This document shows positions 32,761 through 41,804 of a stretch of DNA of 64,000 nucleotides, piece by piece. Every line of letters starts with the position of its first letter. Position 1 is the first letter of the stretch. Made by a program: the position numbers and the translations under genes. The notes beneath the pieces are model-generated. The model had not been told where the DNA came from. It made no database searches and saw nothing but the letters and a program-made list of their open reading frames with translations. The stretch covers positions 19,677 to 83,676 of the forward strand of contig NZ_QQBI01000011.1 in the NCBI RefSeq assembly GCF_004302915.1, given 5' to 3'. Source of the stretch: Komagataeibacter xylinus. Lineage in GTDB: Bacteria; Pseudomonadota; Alphaproteobacteria; Acetobacterales; Acetobacteraceae.

Positions 32761-33927
32761 TTACTGGATGATGCCGCGTTCAGCCTGGATCACCCACATC
32801 GTGCCGCGTTGAGAGATGGCGCGCACACGACCATATCCGCGGAGATCGGTGCCGATTTCGATTTCGGACTGCGGCGGTTGCCCGGCTGGCGCCGCATCGT
32901 CCTGCACCATGGCAAGCTGGGGAGATGCGGCAAGTATCCGGTAGTGCGGCGTCCATGTCGGGGGCGGAGCAGGAGGTGTCGGGCGCATTTTCGCTGTCCG
33001 GGACGCTGGAGATTGTGGCGGCGTTGGTGCTGGCTGCGGCTCGGCCGCCGCGGCTTCCAGAGCTGCCCGTGCCTTGTCGGCCGCGGCGCGTGTTGCGGCC
33101 GGTCCATCTGACGGGGGCGCTTCGGCGTCGGCCACGGCCCGTTTGGCTTCGAGGAGCGACATCCGGCGGTTGAGATCCGAAGCTTTTGCCGTATCTGCGA
33201 TACGCAGCCGGTCAAGATCCTGCCGGAGTGCTGCGATGTCGCTGCGGGTCCGCTGCACCAGTGCTGCTTCTTCCGTTACAAGCTGCAGCACCTGCAACTG
33301 GTCGTCCGATGTCATGGGAGCAGCTTGCAGGCGGGTTGCTTTCTGGACCGCATCGTCCGTCGTAACAGCCTTTTCGATGCCAGTGTCGTGTTTCTGCGCG
33401 GGCGTGTTCTCGGTCGGCAGAGGTGCCGGTGTCGGGACGGCGGGATGGGGCGGCTTTTTCATAGCAAGGAGTGCCTTGAGATCCTCATCTGTAGCCGAGA
33501 CCTGAGGTGCCGGGGGTGATGGCGATGATGTAGGTGAGTGCCCTGGCGCTGGAGACGCTTTGGGGCCTGATGGCAGCGGGGCGGAAATCATTCCGACTTC
33601 CTGGCCCACGGGAGACGCCTGCTTCTTTGCTATGCCCATCACGAGGAAGAGGGAAAGCAGACTGCCGACGGCAGTACCCGCGATGATGACCTGCCTGCGA
33701 CGCGGAAGCGCCCTGAAAAGGGCCATTGCATGTGGAACGGGTCGGTTCCTGTCAGGTGCTGCTGTCACAGGTTGCGGGTGAGGGGAGGGAGGCTCGGCAA
33801 TTATGTCCGCTCCGGGCGAAGGGTCAGGCTCGGGCGTCGTGGCCAGCTTGCGGAACGGCACAGGTTCAATGCCGCGATCCGCGCTGAACGGATCCCGGGA
33901 CGTCGTTGCGGTTGCGGCTGAGGTCAT
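32761..33927 (-). CDS. dotF: DotF/IcmG/TraP inner-membrane protein
   Basis: A 388-aa protein with a cytoplasmic Pro-rich N-terminus, one transmembrane helix (RQVIIAGTAVGSLLSLFLVMG, about residues 78-98), a Pro/Ser-rich spacer, a coiled coil (about residues 200-280, with LVQRTRSDIAALRQDLDRL) and a C-terminal globular domain ending GTMWVIQAERGIIQ. This is the IcmG/DotF and TraP plan. DotF connects the core complex with the inner-membrane part. Located between dotG and icmC, as traP is between traO and traQ. Confidence 0.8.
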   Translation of the reverse strand: MTSAATATTSRDPFSADRGIEPVPFRKLATTPEPDPSPGADIIAEPPSPHPQPVTAAPDRNRPVPHAMALFRALPRRRQVIIAGTAVGSLLSLFLVMGIAKKQASPVGQEVGMISAPLPSGPKASPAPGHSPTSSPSPPAPQVSATDEDLKALLAMKKPPHPAVPTPAPLPTENTPAQKHDTGIEKAVTTDDAVQKATRLQAAPMTSDDQLQVLQLVTEEAALVQRTRSDIAALRQDLDRLRIADTAKASDLNRRMSLLEAKRAVADAEAPPSDGPAATRAAADKARAALEAAAAEPQPAPTPPQSPASRTAKMRPTPPAPPPTWTPHYRILAASPQLAMVQDDAAPAGQPPQSEIEIGTDLRGYGRVRAISQRGTMWVIQAERGIIQ

Positions 33928-33992
33928 GGTGAATGCTGCCTTCTGGTAGAGAGTGCAGAATTCGCCGATATCATGCGACCGGTGCGCGAAAC

Positions 33993-35231
33993 TTACTTCT
34001 TCATGACGACATCCGACATGAAGATCACGCCAACACTGACCTGAGCGGCAAGGTTTACGCGCGGCTGGGTCGGCATCTGCTGCATGAGCGCGCTATTGAC
34101 CTGCGAGGCCGCTGCACCGGCCGCCACGCCCAATTGTTGCGGGAAATTCAGTGACTGGACGTAGTTGACGTTGCCGAGGGCTCCGATCGAACCGGTTGTG
34201 TTCGACGTCATTTCGATCGCCTGCCCGAGACCCTGGACAAAGGCGGCAGCGGCGGGAAGAACAAAGCGCTCAACGTATAGCTGGTCAACGCTTGAGGCCA
34301 CCGCAGCTTCCATGGTGTCCGGTGCAACCACCATACCTTCGACCTGGATCGGGGTCGGATCGTTTTTATGGAAGACCTGATCAACGCGGACAACCAGCCT
34401 GTTCAGATGTCCCCCGGCCCTTCTGACGGATGCTTTCATCCTGTCGCCAGCGAGTGGACCTGAATCAGCTTCCAGGATGATTTCTCCCCCGAGATCGCTG
34501 TTGGTTGCTGAAACCGTATGGGCGTAAATCCCCCGCCCGGCAGGAACAAGGACGCGGGAGAGGGCCGTCTGGGAATTTGCTGTCGCCGCCGAAGTTATTG
34601 AAGGGGAGACCACCGGTTTTTTTGTCTGCTCCCTTCCGGTTTCCGTCTTTTCATACAGGACATTTGTGACCGGAAAGCGTCCATCAAGACGGCCCGCGAG
34701 ATCCATGATCGCATGTCTGTATGCGGTGATGGCGTCTTTCTGGAGCTGCGGGTCACGTGGCATGGCTGCACGGAAGGCTGCATCCGTCTGCACTGGTACG
34801 ACGGGAACGCTTGGCACGACCTCAGGCGCGTGCGGGGCTGGCGTCGCGGCGGCCTTGGCCATCGCCGGGTTGACGTCCGCCCCGACCTCCTGGGCGACTG
34901 CGGGCGGGGGAGGCTTGTCGTCGGGATGGGTGGGCGTGCCCGGTGCAATATCGGGTGAATACGATTGTCCCGCAGTCTGTGCCCGACCTGCCTCGTCGCG
35001 GATCTGATCTTCGCGGAGTTCCTGCTGGCGCGGATTGGAATTCAGGCCGCCGGGCAGGGGGTTGGCGGCGGGCGGCCTGCCGGGGTCCGAGCGTGGAAGC
35101 TCCTTACGGTGGATGGTGGAGATGAGCAGCGTGACACCAAGAACGGTGCCTATACTCCCAAGGATTGCGAGCAGACGCCGGTTTCCGCCCCGCGACGCAT
35201 CACTGAATAGCTGGTTGAATCTGGGTTTCAT
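33993..35231 (-). CDS. dotG: DotG/IcmE/TraO core channel protein
   Basis: A 412-aa VirB10-like protein. ATG at 35229-35231 overlaps the dotH stop (TGATG). One N-terminal transmembrane helix (LLAILGSIGTVLGVTLLIS), a long Pro-rich periplasmic linker (about residues 45-150), and the C-terminal TrbI/VirB10 domain (VLVPAGRGIYAHTVSATNSD, GGEIILEADSGPLAGDRM, ...QTSVGVIF-type end). Legionella DotG is over 1000 aa because of repeats. The plasmid TraO type lacks them, as here. It spans both membranes and forms the channel. Confidence 0.88.
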   Translation of the reverse strand: MKPRFNQLFSDASRGGNRRLLAILGSIGTVLGVTLLISTIHRKELPRSDPGRPPAANPLPGGLNSNPRQQELREDQIRDEAGRAQTAGQSYSPDIAPGTPTHPDDKPPPPAVAQEVGADVNPAMAKAAATPAPHAPEVVPSVPVVPVQTDAAFRAAMPRDPQLQKDAITAYRHAIMDLAGRLDGRFPVTNVLYEKTETGREQTKKPVVSPSITSAATANSQTALSRVLVPAGRGIYAHTVSATNSDLGGEIILEADSGPLAGDRMKASVRRAGGHLNRLVVRVDQVFHKNDPTPIQVEGMVVAPDTMEAAVASSVDQLYVERFVLPAAAAFVQGLGQAIEMTSNTTGSIGALGNVNYVQSLNFPQQLGVAAGAAASQVNSALMQQMPTQPRVNLAAQVSVGVIFMSDVVMKK

Positions 35232-36211
35232 CACTGTGCGTCCCTGATATGGGCCGAGACCGTCCGTCCCGCATCGGAGAGAAGGACAACGGGGGACTCA
35301 TGGAAGGCATAGAGCGTGTATCCCCCTTCACCGTGCTCCATGCTGTCCGAGGAGGGCGTCATGAGATGAAGGCGCGTGCGAAGATAGACCTCGTTTCCAA
35401 TCCGCCAGGCGCGCACGTCGTCGGGTGAAATACCCTCGACGGCCAGCGGAACGGCTGACGCTGGTGGAATGCCGCTTAGCATGGCGTTCATGTAGGGCTC
35501 GCCTGTCGCGGGCACTCCGGGGCGGCTGTCGACCGGCTCCCGGGCATTGGGCCCTCCCTCGGACATGCGAACGGTCAGGTTGTCATCGTAGGATCCACGC
35601 CCCGCGATCAGCAGGAAGGAGACCGGCTTTGGCGCGTTCTGAAGCGTTACGAGCAGTCCACCTCTGGGCTGGAGCGACATCGGTTCGATATTGATGGTAT
35701 TGGAGCCCTTGAACGGGACGCAGGTATAGAAACCCGTTGTCTCGACCGCAGGATTCCCGGCCGACGCGCCGCTTTTGCCGGAAGCACAGTTCGTGCTGCC
35801 GTCCGGGTTGGCGGAATTGCCAGACGTATTCCATGCGATCGGCCAAGGCTGTCCCGTGCTGTCCACGAAGGACAATGCGGTCGGATAGCCTTTTGTCGTA
35901 AAGATCAGGCTTGTCTGCTGACCAGGCGCAAAGGAGACACGGATCGCAGGGCGCGCATTAGGGGTCGCGAATTCCGTACCGACCTGCTCCGTGGCACGAC
36001 GCACGTTCTTCAGGCGTTCCCCCAGCCGAAGGATTTCTTCGGGCGTGAACGGAATGGCCTCATGCTCGGCTTCATCTTCGGCTGCCTGATCCTGATCGTC
36101 TGCAGGTGTCGTTGCCGCAGGCCCGGGCTGTGATGGCTGCTGTGCGAGTGCCGCAAGTGGCAGGATGGACAGGGTCAGCGGAAAGAGAGAGAGAATTCGC
36201 ACGGTTGTCAC
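35231..36211 (-). CDS. dotH: DotH/IcmK/TraN outer-membrane core protein
   Basis: A 326-aa exported protein with signal peptide MTTVRILSLFPLTLSILPLAALA. The conserved DotH region EEILRLGERLKNVRRATEQ (about residues 58-76) and the later beta-rich part (RPAIRVSFAPGQQTSLIFTT, GGLLVTLQNAPKPVSFLLI) match the family. GTG start overlaps the dotI stop by 4 nt (GTGA). DotH forms the outer-membrane ring with DotC and DotD. It is not a lipoprotein. Intact. Confidence 0.88.
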   Translation of the reverse strand: MTTVRILSLFPLTLSILPLAALAQQPSQPGPAATTPADDQDQAAEDEAEHEAIPFTPEEILRLGERLKNVRRATEQVGTEFATPNARPAIRVSFAPGQQTSLIFTTKGYPTALSFVDSTGQPWPIAWNTSGNSANPDGSTNCASGKSGASAGNPAVETTGFYTCVPFKGSNTINIEPMSLQPRGGLLVTLQNAPKPVSFLLIAGRGSYDDNLTVRMSEGGPNAREPVDSRPGVPATGEPYMNAMLSGIPPASAVPLAVEGISPDDVRAWRIGNEVYLRTRLHLMTPSSDSMEHGEGGYTLYAFHESPVVLLSDAGRTVSAHIRDAQ

Positions 36212-36843
36212 TCCCTCCCCGACGAGACGACAAGCTGTTCGATGGCCAGTCCATCCGGGTGATCCAGGTCCTCCACGCGATCAATCGTCACGGTTGCCAT
36301 CAGCATTTGCGTATTCTGCTGGTTGACGTTTTCGCAGGTCTGGATGAAAGGAAACTGTATCACGTAGCGCGCGTGTCCCTGCACGACTGTCTCGGCGCGT
36401 ACGGTCGCGGCCCGTGTCGGCTGCGCATAACAGAGCAGTTTTGCATCCCTGAGTTTCGCCAGATTCCCCTGCGTAATGAAAGACTTTGCAAAGGTGTTCC
36501 ATCCGTTGAGCGTGTAGTGAGCGCCCGCGGTGTTCATCTGGGTTGGAAAATCACGATAGTTGATGTTGTAGGGTGCGATCGCCCATTTGACGGCCCAGCC
36601 GAGAAGCTGGTCCTGGCCAAGTACCGGACTGGTGAGGGCCACGGCCGGTCGGGGAGCATTCTGGCCGTCAACGTAGAAATAGAGGGGTGTGGGCGGGTGT
36701 GCACGGATATAGGCGTCGTGCGCCGCGAACACGATGACCACGCCCGCCAGTGCGATGTTGAGCAGCAGTGATCTGTCTACAACAATCCCCTGAAAGTCGG
36801 GGTCGGTAAGCCGCCTGGTTACTGCGGAATTAAACAGCCGCAT
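36208..36843 (-). CDS. dotI: DotI/IcmL/TraM inner-membrane protein
   Basis: A 211-aa protein: short cytoplasmic start, one transmembrane helix (LLLNIALAGVVIVFAAHDAY, about residues 26-45), then a VirB8-like periplasmic domain with WAVKWAIAPYNINYRDFP and FAKSFITQGNLAKLRDAK. It matches IcmL/DotI in length (212 aa) and motifs. It is the first gene of the dotI-dotH-dotG-dotF-icmC operon. Upstream, TCATCAC/GTGATGA (36880-36886 and 36907-36913) form a spaced inverted repeat that may belong to its promoter. Confidence 0.88.
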   Translation of the reverse strand: MRLFNSAVTRRLTDPDFQGIVVDRSLLLNIALAGVVIVFAAHDAYIRAHPPTPLYFYVDGQNAPRPAVALTSPVLGQDQLLGWAVKWAIAPYNINYRDFPTQMNTAGAHYTLNGWNTFAKSFITQGNLAKLRDAKLLCYAQPTRAATVRAETVVQGHARYVIQFPFIQTCENVNQQNTQMLMATVTIDRVEDLDHPDGLAIEQLVVSSGRE

Positions 36844-36975
36844 GGCGCGCCTCCCTTACGGGGGCATGAAAAAAGGCGATCATCACTCTACTCTCATTTC
36901 CCGACGGTGATGAGAGCAGGCTGGAAGTCTATCTTGCGACCGGCACGTTTTTTCTTTGATGATTCCCGCTACTAC

Positions 36976-37854
36976 TCAGGCGGCAATGCCATGCGTGGCG
37001 GCAATGCTGCGGCGGTACCGTCTGCTGACCCGGTCGCCTCCCTTGCGGGTGGTCCAGAAAAAGCATCCGCTCTTGCAAAGACATTCCCGCCGGATGTACT
37101 GGTGTTCGCCGATATAATATTCGGCCCTCGCGTGAATGAACCAGGGCACTTTTGCGCCGCGTCGTGGCGGAAGCTGTTCCCAGCAGCTTTGGGATTTCAG
37201 CGCGCTTTCCGAAATAAGGAAGTCCCGCGCAATTTCACGCGGGTTCTGAAATGCAAAATGGCGGTAGGCGATTTCAATGTTGGCGGCCTCGTGCCACCGT
37301 ACCTTGTCTCCTCCCTTATGTCCTGTGAGGGTCAGCCTGTTGAGGCTGTTCCTGACAAGCCATGTCCGTCCCCGCCGGGCTTCATGAGGAAGCAGGGAGG
37401 CCTGTTCCCATGTCAGGACAGCTTCGGGATCTGCGGGAATGGCACTCCGCTTTTCGGCAAGTATGGTCTCCGCCTGTATTTTTGAGAGCCTGAAGCGCGG
37501 TGGCAGGCCAAGCTGCTTTCTTTTTGCACGCACGCTCCCGGCCGAGCGGCCAACCATCTCGGCTATGTCGGCGGTTTTATCACCACAGAGCCAGCGTTGG
37601 CCAAGGATGAGCAACTGGGTCCTTGTCCATGCTCCCCTGCGTGCAGGCGCTGCATAAAAAACATTCTGGGGTCGGTCGGCCCATTGCGCGACTGACTCCT
37701 TTACCTCCTGCACTGTCAGGGTAAGCATTGTCGCTACAAGGACCTCGTCGCACAGCCTGGCATAGAGGGCGCGTGTCATTTCTGGCGTGGGATAGGTCTG
37801 AAGCCATGTAAACAGACCGTGTTTTATGACCTGGCCGAACGATGCTGACTTCAT
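36976..37854 (-). CDS. GcrA-like DNA-binding regulator
   Basis: A 292-aa protein. The central part, WTRTQLLILGQRWLCGDKTA, then IAEMVGRSAGSVRAKRKQLG (about residues 75-115), matches the GcrA/Myb-like helix-turn-helix of alphaproteobacteria, in which Trp/Leu helices precede the S-x-x-S-V-R-A-K-R recognition helix. GcrA itself is a cell-cycle transcription factor of about 175 aa. The long extra N- and C-terminal parts here are unfamiliar. The C-terminal end contains Cys pairs (RRECLCKSGC) that could bind zinc. A regulator of transfer genes is plausible from position. Confidence 0.6.
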   Translation of the reverse strand: MKSASFGQVIKHGLFTWLQTYPTPEMTRALYARLCDEVLVATMLTLTVQEVKESVAQWADRPQNVFYAAPARRGAWTRTQLLILGQRWLCGDKTADIAEMVGRSAGSVRAKRKQLGLPPRFRLSKIQAETILAEKRSAIPADPEAVLTWEQASLLPHEARRGRTWLVRNSLNRLTLTGHKGGDKVRWHEAANIEIAYRHFAFQNPREIARDFLISESALKSQSCWEQLPPRRGAKVPWFIHARAEYYIGEHQYIRRECLCKSGCFFWTTRKGGDRVSRRYRRSIAATHGIAA

Positions 37855-38102
37855 GGCGGTATGCCCTCGTCATCGCGTTTTCGGGATAGTCTGAGTGTTT
37901 TGGGAATAATATCTCTTAAGCGTTATATAACCGTCAAGAAATAAATAGCACAGAACGCGCTAATATGACTCCGGACGCGGTTTCCGGTCCGCGTTGGTGA
38001 TCAGCCGGGGCACATCACCTGGAATGGACAGCCCAAGGCATAGTGTCTGCCATAAGAAAGGAGATCCCTTTCCTGGCAGTCTCCATACCTTCATGCACCC
38101 GG

Positions 38103-38906
38103 TCAGTGGTTTGCGATATCGTCGAGGTGACCAATAATGGACTCGAGATCAGCGAGGGCTTCGAGTTGTGATTGCGCAGACATTGCCCACGCGGTCATGT
38201 CCAGGGAACGCAAGAGGTCTGCGTCGTCATGTATTCCCGGGATCAGGTAATAAACGGAGACGGCCAGGCCTTCGGCAATGCGATAAACCGTTTCAAGGCT
38301 TGGATTTCTCAGCCCTGCTTCGATCAGGCTCAGGCTGGTCAGGGAAACGTGTGATTTATGGGCGATCTGGCTCGCTGTTGCCCCCTGAAGCGTCCTGAAG
38401 ATCTGGATCCTGCGCCCAAATATCTCGAGGAGGTCCTGCCGTTCCCCCGAGGTGAAGGCGACACTGTGTGAATAATGATCGATCGGCAATCTGGCCGGTA
38501 TTTCCGGCAGGTTAAACGTTTTGGAAATATTACCAATAATGTCGCGTAATTTCTGGATCGCCAGATTGTAGTCCGAACACTGCTTCATGGTCTTTTTCAG
38601 CTGCGTCGCGGATGCCGCCAGATCCAGATGGGCAAACCATGTTCCTTCCGGTGCACCTTGCGGAAGAATATCGCGCGGATCTATCTCGAATACCCGTAGC
38701 AGCGCCGATAATGTTTCCAGGGAAACCGGACGACCTGCTTCGATGCTCCGTATGACCGATACATTCAACCGTGCCAGTTTGGCGACGTGCACCTGCGTCC
38801 AGTCAAGCGCAGTCCGCCTGTCATAAATGATTTCCCCGATGTCTTTATATAATTGGCCGGACGCAAATAAAGCCTCGGCTTGCATCTTGCCATTGTCATG
38901 GGACAT
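38103..38906 (-). CDS. Double XRE helix-turn-helix regulator
   Basis: A 267-aa protein with two XRE domains: residues 23-80 (IGEIIYDRRTALDWTQVHVA, then LNVSVIRSIEAGR) and about 163-222 (FGRRIQIFRTLQGATASQIA, then VSLTSLSLIEAGLRNPSLET). Having two complete HTH domains in one chain suggests cooperative binding to paired sites. It is transcribed away from the second transfer operon that starts at 39103. The 196-base divergent region holds TGACG-gaa-CGTCA at 39003-39015, a possible operator. A role in controlling that operon is inference. Confidence 0.75.
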   Translation of the reverse strand: MSHDNGKMQAEALFASGQLYKDIGEIIYDRRTALDWTQVHVAKLARLNVSVIRSIEAGRPVSLETLSALLRVFEIDPRDILPQGAPEGTWFAHLDLAASATQLKKTMKQCSDYNLAIQKLRDIIGNISKTFNLPEIPARLPIDHYSHSVAFTSGERQDLLEIFGRRIQIFRTLQGATASQIAHKSHVSLTSLSLIEAGLRNPSLETVYRIAEGLAVSVYYLIPGIHDDADLLRSLDMTAWAMSAQSQLEALADLESIIGHLDDIANH

Positions 38907-39102
38907 TTTCGTTTACTCTCACGGCAGGCATTTTCCTCAGCAAAAGAAACTTCCAACATCCAGAAGATATCGACTGGCCGCGTCCTGACAGCGGATCAGC
39001 CGTGACGGAACGTCATGATAGTCGAGTTGGAGCCCGTAAAAAAGGTGTCTGAGGTCGCAAAGGCCGCTGCTCTGGTCAGGAGAACTTGATGGAGACACTC
39101 AT

Positions 39103-39585
39103 ATGCCTGTTATGCCTGCCGTGGTTATGGCGCTGGCCTCTGGCCCCATATCTGCCACACCTGCCGCGTTTCATCTGGTCCAGACAACCTCTCCGGACAC
39201 TCCGCCCCAGTTGGCATTGACGTTGCCCTCAACGGGGACGACCGGCGGGGAGACCTTACCCTCACCGGGAGATGCTGGTCAGGAAGGGCCGGGCGTATTG
39301 CCGGGTACTGGTACGGATCCTCGAACATCCGGCAATGTTCCAGCCCGTCGATATTTCCATATCGCCAGTGGATACGGAAAGCAGGTTCCACTTGGCTTCG
39401 CCATACGCCAGATCGTTCCGCATGGGGTGCGTGTCGTGTTCGCGGCGGACGTGGACACCAGCGTTCCTGTTGACTGGCAGGGCGGCCGGGAATGGAACAA
39501 GGTTCTGGCGACCACGGTAGCCCAGGCGGGCGACGTCATTGATGTCGGTCATAATAAAGTCGCGGTCCGACGTCGAATTCGCTGA
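39103..39585 (+). CDS. TcpQ/DotD-like secretin-associated domain protein
   Basis: A 160-aa protein: a short hydrophobic, signal-like start, a Pro/Thr/Gly-rich linker (residues 25-80), and a C-terminal domain (VPLGFAIRQIVPHGVRVVFA, then PVDWQGGREWNKVLATTVAQ) that matches the TcpQ C-terminal fold, related to secretin N-domains and to DotD. Such proteins bind outer-membrane rings or anchor pili. GGAG lies 8 nt before the ATG. It is the first gene of the plus-strand transfer operon. Whether it is a second DotD-like ring subunit or a PilL-like protein is open. Confidence 0.65.
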   Translation: MPVMPAVVMALASGPISATPAAFHLVQTTSPDTPPQLALTLPSTGTTGGETLPSPGDAGQEGPGVLPGTGTDPRTSGNVPARRYFHIASGYGKQVPLGFAIRQIVPHGVRVVFAADVDTSVPVDWQGGREWNKVLATTVAQAGDVIDVGHNKVAVRRRIR

Positions 39586-39637
39586 CCGGTCGCATGATGG
39601 CCCGACACCTTCGTCGTAATCACCCGAGGAAGGTTCC

Positions 39638-40027
39638 ATGAACAAGCCCTCATCCGTCCGGAAATCCGGACCTTCTTCCCCGATGCCCAATGTCGCCCTT
39701 GCGCTGGATGCGCTCGGCGAGATCTGGCGCATCAGGGGCGGAGAGGACGTCATTGCGATGTTGGACAATGATATGACAGCGAGGACGGCCTGGCACGCCA
39801 TCCTCGCTGGTGTTGCGCCGCATGAATGGCCTGATCTGGTCAGCTCCCTTGATGCGCTGATCCCCTATCTGCGCGGCCGCAGGGACCTGTTGTCGGCGGA
39901 CAGCCCTTTTGGACATGGCGTGATCTCGGAAAGCAGGCGCCAGGCGCTTCATCGCCTTCTTGCTCCGGAAAGGATTGCCCTGCTGGAGGCTGTGACGCGT
40001 CCGGCTAGACGTCAGGAGGCCGCATGA
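39638..40027 (+). CDS. Hypothetical cytoplasmic protein of the transfer operon
   Basis: A 129-aa protein starting MNKPSSVRKSGPSSPMP. The body is helical with WRIRGGEDVIAMLDNDMTAR and HEWPDLVSSLDALIPYLRGR, no signal peptide and no membrane segment. The start has AGGAAGG 6 nt upstream. The stop overlaps the next gene by 4 nt (ATGA), so it is part of the transfer operon. Family not recognised. Confidence 0.6.
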   Translation: MNKPSSVRKSGPSSPMPNVALALDALGEIWRIRGGEDVIAMLDNDMTARTAWHAILAGVAPHEWPDLVSSLDALIPYLRGRRDLLSADSPFGHGVISESRRQALHRLLAPERIALLEAVTRPARRQEAA

Positions 40028-40611
40028 TCCGTCTTCGCTTCCGTGTCCTGTTGTCAGTGGCTGCCGCTCTTGTATCGATACAGGGGCATGCACAGACCAC
40101 GTCATCAGGCGCCTCTGGTGCCACGACATCTACGGGAAGCGTCGGCTGCGCCGCCCTGACCCAGGCGGCGGCAACAGCCGTAAACGAACGCGTCCAGGCC
40201 AACGACGCCTATGAAAAGCAGCCGGATAGCGTCAACGGCCTGTCCTGCCTGAGCAATTTTTTCAACGGCACCGGACTGAATCTCATCACGAACGGCCTTG
40301 ACCCCGCAGCCCTCCTGCAGGCCGTCGAGGGCCAGATAGGTGGCCAGGTCTGTCAGGCCGCACAGGCGGCATGGGGGAACGCCATGGGGTCGACCCAATG
40401 TGGACTCAGTCTGTCGGGCGTTAACCTGGGGCTCGGTTTTGGCTCAAGTAGCGGACTCATGTGCCCGAGCCTGAGTTTCGGTGGTGGTGGGCCGCCAATT
40501 GCAACTGCCATTGCGGGGACGTCGAGCGGTACGACTGACCTGTATATCAACGGCTCTCCCCAGCTTCCGACCGGATACAGCCTGAGCAATCTCGTGGACG
40601 GAGTGTTCTGA
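40024..40611 (+). CDS. Secreted protein at the traV position
   Basis: A 195-aa exported protein with signal peptide MIRLRFRVLLSVAAALVSIQGHAQ. The mature protein is Gly/Ser/Thr-rich with several Cys (CAAL, LSCLS, GGQVCQ, TQCGL, LMCPS) that may form disulfides, consistent with the DsbC-like gene nearby. It overlaps both neighbours and precedes the TraW-like gene, which is the traV position in IncI plasmids, but no sequence similarity to TraV is claimed. Confidence 0.6.
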   Translation: MIRLRFRVLLSVAAALVSIQGHAQTTSSGASGATTSTGSVGCAALTQAAATAVNERVQANDAYEKQPDSVNGLSCLSNFFNGTGLNLITNGLDPAALLQAVEGQIGGQVCQAAQAAWGNAMGSTQCGLSLSGVNLGLGFGSSSGLMCPSLSFGGGGPPIATAIAGTSSGTTDLYINGSPQLPTGYSLSNLVDGVF

Positions 40612-41795
40612 TGCGCAGGCTGCAGATGGTTGCCATTGGTGCTGCTTCGTGCGTCTGCGTGCTGGCAGTCACGCCGCGTCCGGCATACGCGCTTTTCAGT
40701 GATGCCGCGGTCGTTGCAGCGATCAAGCTTCTTCAGGCGTTCACGGGCAATGCCCTCAATACGATGACGAAAAACCTGACGGACAGCATCGATTCAAATC
40801 TCAGTAGCCTTACAAACCCGAATTCCGTTGCGTCTCTCCTGACGAAGGGTTTCACGCAGGTTGCCAATTACGCGAAAGCCCAGGTCGGTGCCCAGTCGCA
40901 ACTCATGGATGCCCAGGACGCGGCGATGGCCGGATTTCTACGGCGTCAGCAGGAAACCGGAATCCGGGATGAGCATATGATGAACCCGGAATTCTGCGCG
41001 GGCCTTGATGCCCAGCAGTCCACCGTGGCCGCGTCCAAAGCGGCGCGCTCTGCAGTGTACGCCATTGCGACCGTGAGTGATCCCCGCGGTGAGGCAGGTC
41101 AGGGGACGCCCTCCTATTACGGCAAGTCACAGGGCACGGATGCGAACATGTCCCTGCACCTCAAGCGCTACTGTTCATCCGACGACGTGGCGCAGGGGCT
41201 CTGCTCTTCCGTGTCCCGGCTGCCGAACGCCGACCAGCGTGCCGCCAGCCTGTTCGGCGCTGATACCCTGTCCGCGGATGGCGCAGTGGATGCCGCCAAT
41301 GATTATGCGACCACGCTCATCCAGCCGGTAGCACCGGCGGCCCTGCGTGGCGAGCAACTGTCCAGCCTTCGGGGACGTGAAGCCGCAACCCGGCGCCGGT
41401 CGTATAACAGTCGTATGTCTCTTGCTCGCTGGGTCACGGGCTACGTCACATCTCTTGGCGTTCCGTCTGTCACGCTCACGCGGGACCAGAAGGCTGAAAT
41501 GACGGCCGAGGGGCTTACGCCGCTCGACAAGGCGTCGTGGCTGCAGGCCATGGCGCTGGAAGTCAATCGCAGGGTCTCCAGCGTAAGCTGGAACGCCTCG
41601 CTCCAGGCAATGCCTCCCGCGTCGGTCATGCGCGAAGTTGCCACCGAGATGGCGCAGTCCAATTACCTTGCGCTGCAGAACTACCGTCTCGGGCTCTACC
41701 TCGCGACCATGGGAGCTGCCCGGGTCGCGCAGGAAGAAGAGGTCGCCTTCAAGGACGGCCTGACACCGATGCCTTCCCCCACGATCAATCCCTAG
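40611..41795 (+). CDS. TraW/IcmX-like exported transfer protein
   Basis: A 394-aa protein with a signal peptide (MVAIGAASCVCVLAVTPRPAYA) followed by FSDAAVVAAIKLLQAFTGNA and long helical segments. It resembles the TraW family of I-type conjugation (periplasmic, related to IcmX) by size, signal and position before the dotA gene. Cys residues (PEFCAGL, KRYCSS, GLCSS) are present. Starts at ATG overlapping the previous stop (TGATG). Assignment is moderate, based on context and general pattern. Confidence 0.6.
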   Translation: MRRLQMVAIGAASCVCVLAVTPRPAYALFSDAAVVAAIKLLQAFTGNALNTMTKNLTDSIDSNLSSLTNPNSVASLLTKGFTQVANYAKAQVGAQSQLMDAQDAAMAGFLRRQQETGIRDEHMMNPEFCAGLDAQQSTVAASKAARSAVYAIATVSDPRGEAGQGTPSYYGKSQGTDANMSLHLKRYCSSDDVAQGLCSSVSRLPNADQRAASLFGADTLSADGAVDAANDYATTLIQPVAPAALRGEQLSSLRGREAATRRRSYNSRMSLARWVTGYVTSLGVPSVTLTRDQKAEMTAEGLTPLDKASWLQAMALEVNRRVSSVSWNASLQAMPPASVMREVATEMAQSNYLALQNYRLGLYLATMGAARVAQEEEVAFKDGLTPMPSPTINP

Positions 41796-41804
41796 AGGTT
41801 TGCC

